A stretch of 64,000 nt of DNA from Catenuloplanes niger (GTDB taxonomy: Bacteria; Actinomycetota; Actinomycetes; Mycobacteriales; Micromonosporaceae). Positions within the stretch are counted from its first letter, which is position 1. Every line of letters begins with the position of its first letter. Below the pieces are notes generated by a model that worked only from the letters and a program-made list of their open reading frames with translations, was not told where the DNA came from and ran no database searches. The stretch is from the NCBI RefSeq assembly GCF_031458255.1, contig NZ_JAVDYC010000001.1, positions 248,001 to 312,000 of the forward strand. Reading direction: 5' to 3'. This document shows positions 58,864-64,000 of this stretch, piece after piece. The position numbers and the translations under genes are program-made.

Positions 58864-59400
58864 GTGAGTACCGGCCGCACCGCCCCCGCCGCCGCACCCG
58901 GCCGGCTCGGGACGGTCCAGGACTTCCTGAACACGCTGCACGTCGAGCGGGGCACCGACCTGCTCGACGCGTCCGCCACCGCGTACGACTGGCTGCCCGG
59001 CGACGACCTGCCGGTCCCCGGCCCGCGGGCGCTGGACCGGCTGCGCGCGCTGCGCCGGGAACTGCGGGCCCGCTGCGGCGACGGCACCCCCGACGACGAC
59101 CTGCTGGCCCGCCTCGCCGACCACGCCCCACTGCGCTTCGCCCCGGCACCGGACGGCACGATCCGCCTGGCCCCGGCCGAGGACGGCCACCGCGGCATCC
59201 TCGCCACGCTGCTCGCCATCGCCTACCAGGCACAGCGCGACGGCACCTGGTCCCGGCTCAAGGTCTGCCACCACGACGACTGCCGCTGGGTCTTCTACGA
59301 CCACTCCCGCAGCCGCACCGCCACCTGGTGCGCCATGGGCATCTGCGGCAACCGCACCAAGGTCGCCGCCTACCGCCGCCGCCGGGCCGCCTCTTCCTGA
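58864..59400 (+). CDS. CGNR zinc-finger transcriptional regulator
   Basis: A 178-residue ABATE/CGNR-family regulator. The N-terminal ABATE-like ligand-binding half starts TVQDFLNTLHVERG. The C-terminal treble-clef zinc finger reads VCHHDDCRWVFYDHSRSRTATWCAMGICGNRTK (in parts), with the diagnostic Cys-Gly-Asn-Arg and four metal cysteines. GTG start. It is divergent from the MFS-P450 operon, with two palindromic elements in the gap, so it probably controls that operon and itself. Confidence 0.9.
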   Translation: MSTGRTAPAAAPGRLGTVQDFLNTLHVERGTDLLDASATAYDWLPGDDLPVPGPRALDRLRALRRELRARCGDGTPDDDLLARLADHAPLRFAPAPDGTIRLAPAEDGHRGILATLLAIAYQAQRDGTWSRLKVCHHDDCRWVFYDHSRSRTATWCAMGICGNRTKVAAYRRRRAASS

Positions 59401-59497
59401 CACCTGCTCAGCCCCGCGACGATATCGGAGCCGGTTCCGCCCGGCGCCGGAGAACAACCACGCGACCCTCCGATCGCGGTACGGACCCGGGCGGAAG

Positions 59498-60223
59498 CTA
59501 GGCGAGTTCCGCGGTCACGCCGTAGTGGTCGGACAGGAATCCGGAGCGGCCGTGGGACAGCGGGACCGCCTCCTGGAGGACCAGGTCGGCGTGGCCGTGC
59601 AGGCCGCGGACCAGCACGTGGTCGAATGCGGGCGGTGTCGGCCACCGTGGGGTGGGCCGGTAGGTGGGGCGCGGGTCGCCGGCCAGGACGTCGTGCAGGC
59701 CGGTGGCGGACAGGAAGTCGCGCAACGCGGGCTTGCCGCGTGGCACGTTCAGGTCACCGGTCACGATCACCGGGCGGTCCGGGCCTGCCTCGGCGGCCAG
59801 CCAGGACGCCAGCCGGTCCAGTTCGGCTCGGTGCACGGCGGTGTATCGGTTGCCGGCGGACCAGTCGCCGTCCCGGTTCGCGGACAGGTGTGTGTTGACC
59901 ACGAGCACGCCGTCGACCGTGGCGGCCTGGAAACCCTTCCGCATCAGCCACTCCGCCCGCGCCGGGCCGGTCGTCGGGTAGGGCACGAACCGGGGCGCCG
60001 TGACCGGCCGGCGGGACAGCAGCACCAGCCCGCCGCGGAGCAGCACCGGTCCGGTGTGGAACACGTGGCGGAAACCGCGGCGCAGCAGCGTCGCGTGCCG
60101 GCGGAACATGACCTCCTGCAGACACACCACGTCGTACGTGGAGCGTTCCAGCAGCGAGCCGAGCGCGGTCAGCCGCGCGGTCACGTCACCCCTGATCAGC
60201 GTGTTGAACGTCAGCAGTCGCAT
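59498..60223 (-). CDS. Endonuclease/exonuclease/phosphatase-family protein
   Basis: A 241-residue EEP fold enzyme. Residues RLLTFNTLI, VCLQEVMF (catalytic Glu region), VVNTHLSANRDG, VTGDLNVPRGKPALRDFL and FLSDHYGVTAEL (terminal Asp-His) match the family motifs. Candidate substrates are sphingomyelin-type lipids, phosphoinositides or nucleic acids. No signal peptide is apparent. It lies 21 bases downstream of a membrane protein on the same strand. Confidence 0.86.
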   Translation of the reverse strand: MRLLTFNTLIRGDVTARLTALGSLLERSTYDVVCLQEVMFRRHATLLRRGFRHVFHTGPVLLRGGLVLLSRRPVTAPRFVPYPTTGPARAEWLMRKGFQAATVDGVLVVNTHLSANRDGDWSAGNRYTAVHRAELDRLASWLAAEAGPDRPVIVTGDLNVPRGKPALRDFLSATGLHDVLAGDPRPTYRPTPRWPTPPAFDHVLVRGLHGHADLVLQEAVPLSHGRSGFLSDHYGVTAELA

Positions 60224-60244
60224 CGCCGCTCCCCGGCCGGCCGG

Positions 60245-61264
60245 TCATGATCCGCTCCGACGGTAACCGCCTTCCGCACGGACGCGGTTGCCGATGAGCA
60301 GCGCGACCGGCCAAATGATCAGGACGAGCGGGATGATCAGCAGGTACTCGACCATCGGGATCCGGGTGATCTCGTGGATCTCGCCGAGGCCGCGCCACGA
60401 GTAGACCGCGATCGCGGCGGCCGCGTAGACCCCGAGGATCCCCCAGCGGGTGCCGGAGCCCAGCCCCAGCCCGTGCATCTGGGTGATGACGAAGACGGCG
60501 AGGAAGCCGAACAGGAACATCGGCCACGCGCCGCCGGGGCCGGAGTTCATCACCGCGACCAGCGTGCCGTGCACCGCGACCAGCAGCTCCAGGCTGACCG
60601 TCCACCAGCGGTTCGCGTGCGCGGTGGTGAAGATCAGGCTGCTCTGGAGCAGCAGCAGGAACACGTAGAAGAAGCCGATCAGGTGGCCGCTGGTGACCTC
60701 CATCGGGTGGTACCAGAACGTGTAGACGACCGCCCAGCTGAACAGGTAACCGTGGTAGCGGCGGGCGAAGTCGACCACGGTGGCCGGGATCGGGGCGCGC
60801 CGGCCGGCGACCAGCCCGCGACGACGGTTCTCCATCAGCAGCACCACGACCAGCAGCAGTACGACCGAGCCCTGCGAGCTGAAGATCGACACGTCCTGCG
60901 CGAGCCCGTCGTAGAACAGGTGTGTCTGCACCAGGTGCAGCGCGACGAAACCGAGGTTGGCCGCGAGCGCGAGCACGTTGAACCGGGTGAGGCCCCGGCT
61001 GTACCGCCGCACCCGGGTCTGCGCCCACCGGATCAGCCCCCAGGACACGATCTGGTGCGCGGCGTAGCCGAGCCAGGCGGACAGCCGGGTCCACGCGGTC
61101 GGCTCGGGCAGCTGCCAGTAGTACCAGCTCGCGCCGGTGTCCGGCAGGAACGCGATCGGGCGCAGCCCCTGCCCGGCCAGCCAGACCAGCCCGGTCAGCA
61201 GTGCCACGGCCGGGACACCGATCAGCAGCGCGCGCTCACTTCGTAGCGCCGAGTCGTTGACCAC
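60245..61264 (-). CDS. Polytopic membrane protein, function unknown
   Basis: A 339-residue membrane protein with eight or nine helices (for example LIGVPAVALLTGLVWLAG, VVLLLVVVLLMENR, YLLIIPLVLIIWPVALLIG) and aromatic loops with conserved-looking His (HLVQTHLF, YHPMEVTSGH). I recognise no named family. Start GTG 61264 lacks a good ribosome binding site, so the true start may be slightly downstream. It may be cotranscribed with the following EEP gene. Confidence 0.65.
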   Translation of the reverse strand: MVNDSALRSERALLIGVPAVALLTGLVWLAGQGLRPIAFLPDTGASWYYWQLPEPTAWTRLSAWLGYAAHQIVSWGLIRWAQTRVRRYSRGLTRFNVLALAANLGFVALHLVQTHLFYDGLAQDVSIFSSQGSVVLLLVVVLLMENRRRGLVAGRRAPIPATVVDFARRYHGYLFSWAVVYTFWYHPMEVTSGHLIGFFYVFLLLLQSSLIFTTAHANRWWTVSLELLVAVHGTLVAVMNSGPGGAWPMFLFGFLAVFVITQMHGLGLGSGTRWGILGVYAAAAIAVYSWRGLGEIHEITRIPMVEYLLIIPLVLIIWPVALLIGNRVRAEGGYRRSGS

Positions 61265-61284
61265 GGGAGGGAGTATGCCGGATA

Positions 61285-61298
61285 TTCAGTAAGCTGAA
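61285..61298. promoter_or_regulatory. Inverted repeat before the molybdenum hydroxylase genes
   Basis: TTCAG-TAAG-CTGAA, perfect 5-base arms, lies in the 62-base divergent gap between the membrane-protein gene and the 2Fe-2S subunit gene, about 29 bases upstream of the latter's start. A MarR-like or similar regulator could bind here; none is adjacent. Confidence 0.4.
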
Positions 61299-61326
61299 CA
61301 ATGGACGCCGTTCGATGGGAGCCATC

Positions 61327-61794
61327 ATGGGCCGGTACCGGTTGCGGGTCAACGGCAGACGCAGGACCGTGGACGTCCCCGGCGACACGCCGCTGCTCTG
61401 GGCGCTGCGTGACGAGCTGGGCGTCACCGGCCCTCGCTACGGCTGCGGCGTCGGCGCGTGCGGCGCCTGCACGTCGCTGATCGACGGCGCCGCCGCCCGG
61501 CCCTGCGTGCGCACGGTCGCCGAGTCGCAGCACGCGGCGATCACCACGATCGAGGGGTTGTCCGAGCGCGGCGACCACCCGGTGCAGCGGGCCTGGCTGG
61601 AGCTGGACGTCGCGCAGTGCGGCTACTGCCAGCCCGGCCAGATCATGACCGTGGTCGCACTGCTCGCGAGCGTGCCCGACCCGACCGACGCCCAGGTGGA
61701 CGCCGCGCTGCGGGACAACGTCTGCCGCTGCGGTACGTACCCGCGCATCCGGGCGGCCGTGCGCCGCGCCGCCGAACTCGCCCGGGAGGCATGA
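61327..61794 (+). CDS. Molybdenum hydroxylase 2Fe-2S subunit
   Basis: A 155-residue small subunit of the xanthine-dehydrogenase family (IorA/CoxS type). The plant-type 2Fe-2S cysteines are in CGVGACGACTSL with a later Cys, and the second, helical 2Fe-2S domain has CGYCQPGQIM and CRCGTYPRI. ATG 61327 follows GGGAG by about 6 bases. It passes electrons from the molybdenum subunit, encoded next with an ATG-TGA overlap. Together they resemble isoquinoline 1-oxidoreductase and aldehyde oxidoreductases; the acceptor is unknown. Confidence 0.9.
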   Translation: MGRYRLRVNGRRRTVDVPGDTPLLWALRDELGVTGPRYGCGVGACGACTSLIDGAAARPCVRTVAESQHAAITTIEGLSERGDHPVQRAWLELDVAQCGYCQPGQIMTVVALLASVPDPTDAQVDAALRDNVCRCGTYPRIRAAVRRAAELAREA

Positions 61795-63839
61795 TGGTCA
61801 CCCGCCGCACCCTGCTCGGCGCCGCGCTGGTGGTCGCCGCGCCGCTGCCGTCCACCGGGTCGACGCTGAAACCCACGGTGTTCGTGCGCGTCGAGCCGGA
61901 CGGGCGCGTCGTGGCCACCGTTCCCAAACCGGACAGCGGCCAGGGGGTACGCACCATGGCCGCGATCCTGGTCGCCGAGGAGCTCGCGGTCGAGGTCGCG
62001 GACGTCACGCTGGAACAGGCGCCCGGCGACACCGCCGCCTACGGCCCGCAGGGCGTGGCGAACTCGGCCTCCAGCCGCCAGCTCGCCGAGCCGCTGCGCA
62101 CCGCGGCCGCGACCGCCCGCTGCCTGCTCGTCGCGGCCGCCGCCGCGCGCTGGCGGGTCCCCGCCACGGAGTGCACGGCCCGCCGTGGCCGCGTCGAGCA
62201 CCCCCGCCGCGGCGCGCTGCCCTACCGCGCGCTGGTCCCGGACGCGGCCGCGCTCGACCCGGCCACGGTCCCGGTCACGCTGACCCCACCGGCGGCGTGG
62301 CGGCTGATCGGCCGCACCGGCGCCGGCCGCGCCGACGCGCGCGACATCGTCACCGGCCGGGCCCGCTACGGCACGGAGTCCGCACCGGCCGGCCGCCTGG
62401 TCGCGGTGGTCGCCCGGCCGCCGTGGATCGGCGCGACCGTGTCCACGGTGGACGACGCGGCCGCCCGGGCGGTCGACGGCGTGGTCACCGTGGTCCGGCT
62501 GACCGCGCCGGGCGACGGGCAGGGCGGGGTCGCGGTCGTGGCCCGGTCCACCGCCGCGGCACTGCGCGGACGTGAGGCGCTGCGGGTCACCTGGACCGGC
62601 GGCACCCCGGACGCGGACAGCCGCGCGTGGCTGTCCGACCTGGAGGCGGCCCTCCCACCCACGCCCCCGGCGGCCTCCGCCGCGCCGCGGGCCGGGGCGG
62701 GGGTGGGGGCGGGAGTGTCGCTGGAGCGGGTGTACCGGCTGCCGTTGCTGGCGCACGCGCCGATGGAGCCGGCGAACGCGACCGCGCACGTCACGGCCGA
62801 CCGGCTGCGGGTGTGGGCGCCGGTCCAGGATCCCGGCTCGCTGCGCACCCAGCTGGCCCGCCAGTTCGGGCTGGCCGACGCGGCCGTCGAGGTGACCCCG
62901 ACGCTGACCGGGGGCGCGTTCGGGCGGCGCATCGAACCGGACCCCGTCCTGGAGGCGATCGCCTGCTCGCGCGCGGCCGGCGCGCCGGTGACCGTGCGCT
63001 GGACGCGCGACGACGACACCCGGCACGACTCGTACCGCCCGATGTCCGTGCACCGGCTCACCGCCGAGCTGGACCCGGACGGGCTGCCCGTCTCCCGTAC
63101 CCACGCGGTCGTGACCTGGCCGTTGACCGTGTTGCCGGTGTTCGGCACCCCCGCGTTCGTGAAGGCCAGCGGCGACCACTTCCCCTACGCGGTGCCCGGT
63201 GAGGTGACGGTGACGCTGCGGCCCGCGCCGCTGCGGACCGGGTTCTGGCGCGCGGTCTACGCGGGACAGTTCGGCTACGCGGAGGAGTGCTTCCTCAGCG
63301 AGATCGCCCGGCGCGGCGGCCACGACCAGGTCGCGCTGCGCCGCCGGCTGCTCCCGGCGGACTCGCGGCTGCACCGGGTGCTGGACGCGGCCGCCGCCCG
63401 CGACGGCTGGACCGACGGGCCCGGCCGCGGCGTCGCCTGCCACCTCGACTACGGGTCCGCGATCGCGGTCCTGGTCACCGCGGACCCGGCCACCCGGCGC
63501 GTACGGCGGGTCACCGCGGCCGTCGACGTCGGCATCCCGATCCACCCGTCCGGCGTGCGCGCGCAGGTCGAGGGCGGCATCCTGGACGCGCTCTCCACCG
63601 TGCTCGGCGCCCAGATCACGGTGCGCGACGGCGCGGTGGTGCAGTCGTCGTTCCGGGACTACACGTGGGCGCGGATCGGCGACTGCCCGGAGATCGACGT
63701 GGTGCTGGTGCCGTCCGAGGCGCCGATCGGCGGTCTCGGTGAGCTGGCCTACCCGCCGGCCGCGGCCGCGATCGCGTCCGCGCTGGCCGTGGACGGCGCG
63801 CCGGTCACCGGCATGCCGTACGGGGTGCCGGTGGGCTGA
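61794..63839 (+). CDS. Molybdenum hydroxylase large (molybdopterin-binding) subunit
   Basis: A 681-residue subunit of the IorB type, somewhat shorter than usual (about 720-760). It begins VTRRTLLGAALVVAAP, a twin-arginine-like signal, suggesting export with the folded cofactor. Molybdopterin segments include TLTGGAFGRRIEPDPV, LRTGFWRAVY and GGLGELAYPPAAAAI (with the catalytic Glu). ATG 61794 is chosen; GGGAGG is 4 bases upstream, and an overlapping ATG at 61791 is possible. No molybdenum cofactor maturation gene is adjacent in the window. Confidence 0.88.
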   Translation: MVTRRTLLGAALVVAAPLPSTGSTLKPTVFVRVEPDGRVVATVPKPDSGQGVRTMAAILVAEELAVEVADVTLEQAPGDTAAYGPQGVANSASSRQLAEPLRTAAATARCLLVAAAAARWRVPATECTARRGRVEHPRRGALPYRALVPDAAALDPATVPVTLTPPAAWRLIGRTGAGRADARDIVTGRARYGTESAPAGRLVAVVARPPWIGATVSTVDDAAARAVDGVVTVVRLTAPGDGQGGVAVVARSTAAALRGREALRVTWTGGTPDADSRAWLSDLEAALPPTPPAASAAPRAGAGVGAGVSLERVYRLPLLAHAPMEPANATAHVTADRLRVWAPVQDPGSLRTQLARQFGLADAAVEVTPTLTGGAFGRRIEPDPVLEAIACSRAAGAPVTVRWTRDDDTRHDSYRPMSVHRLTAELDPDGLPVSRTHAVVTWPLTVLPVFGTPAFVKASGDHFPYAVPGEVTVTLRPAPLRTGFWRAVYAGQFGYAEECFLSEIARRGGHDQVALRRRLLPADSRLHRVLDAAAARDGWTDGPGRGVACHLDYGSAIAVLVTADPATRRVRRVTAAVDVGIPIHPSGVRAQVEGGILDALSTVLGAQITVRDGAVVQSSFRDYTWARIGDCPEIDVVLVPSEAPIGGLGELAYPPAAAAIASALAVDGAPVTGMPYGVPVG

Positions 63840-63845
63840 CGCGGC

Positions 63846-64000
63846 TCAGCCCCGGGCGGTCAGGTACAGCAGGAACGGCAGGACGGCGAGGGTGAGGCGG
63901 ATGATGCGGCTGATGCGGCGGCGGGACTCGTAGGCGTGCCACCACGCGATCGACGCCTCGGCGAGGGCGGCGGACCCCGGGCGTACCGTCGAGTCCAGAA
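63846..64000 (-). CDS. C-terminal fragment of a small membrane protein
   Basis: Reading in from the right edge, the last ~51 codons of a minus-strand gene end at 63846. They encode WWHAYESRRRISRIIRL followed by a hydrophobic helix LAVLPFLLYL and a stop. It is likely a short membrane-anchored protein or the tail of a larger one; function unknown. Confidence 0.5.
   Translation of the reverse strand, partial: LDSTVRPGSAALAEASIAWWHAYESRRRISRIIRLTLAVLPFLLYLTARG

Noticed and set aside
56099-59400. Secondary-metabolite gene cluster
   Set aside because: Only a P450, exporter and regulator are present; no synthase, so it is called a small oxidase-exporter unit.
1-64000. tRNA, rRNA, riboswitch or prophage features
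   Set aside because: No cloverleaf, rRNA-like segment, known riboswitch motif or phage structural gene was found by reading either strand.

Overview
The window is very GC-rich (third codon positions are almost all G or C), uses many GTG starts, and carries families typical of large-genome filamentous actinomycetes: a DUF574-type methyltransferase, a CGNR regulator, an S37 peptidase, a Ser/Thr kinase with an extracellular tail, an XRE-NACHT-WD40 protein, and a proline/threonine-linked GH5 cellulase with a CBM2 module. Together these suggest a soil actinomycete, most likely Micromonosporaceae (Actinoplanes or Catenuloplanes type). That placement is inference. I see no rRNA, tRNA, CRISPR array, IS element or phage gene.

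1-5.7 kb: the end of a sugar ABC importer (permease tail and substrate-binding lipoprotein), a small haem catalase-like peroxidase, a TetR-quinone reductase pair with twin operators, and a cytochrome P450 that has lost its N-terminus. 5.7-12 kb: a tightly overlapping five-gene peptide-type ABC importer operon ending in a TauE/SafE permease. 12-18.2 kb: a LysR regulator divergent from an aldarate operon that encodes glucarate dehydratase, ketodeoxyglucarate dehydratase and ketoglutarate-semialdehyde dehydrogenase, enough to take D-glucarate to 2-oxoglutarate, plus a 2-hydroxyacid dehydrogenase and a UspA protein. 18-28 kb: methyltransferase, membrane thioredoxin plus DUF4395, secreted S37 peptidase, GH67 alpha-glucuronidase, MEKHLA/PAS protein, an alpha/beta hydrolase divergent from a TetR gene with twin palindromes, a GNAT acetyltransferase and an orphan Phd-like protein.

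28-39 kb: a TetR/quinone-oxidoreductase divergon, a dinB polymerase directly behind a perfect SOS box, small orphan genes, an HslV-like Ntn hydrolase with a T1/D17/K33 pattern, a HelD-type RNA polymerase recycling helicase, a nucleoside-hydrolase-like protein, and a Nudix/NrtR-like regulator divergent from an SPFH protein-NAD-kinase-like pair with two matched palindromic operators in the gap. 39-49 kb: receptor-type Ser/Thr kinase, Clp-N-domain protein, VanB-like reductase, methyltransferase, TetR divergent from a siderophore-interacting reductase and a 682-residue flavin/iron-sulfur fusion, and an XRE-type gene broken by one in-frame amber codon. 49-64 kb: XRE-NACHT-WD40 protein, second methyltransferase, GH5 cellulase, P450-MFS exporter operon divergent from a CGNR regulator, an endonuclease/exonuclease/phosphatase-family enzyme, a membrane protein and a two-subunit molybdenum hydroxylase.

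Regulatory architecture is unusually readable. Every TetR gene sits next to a palindrome pair or single palindrome, and the LysR, Nudix, CGNR and dinB genes also have inverted repeats in their promoters. The most interesting candidate unit is the Nudix/NrtR-like regulator with the SPFH protein and NAD-kinase-like enzyme (36.4-39.1 kb).
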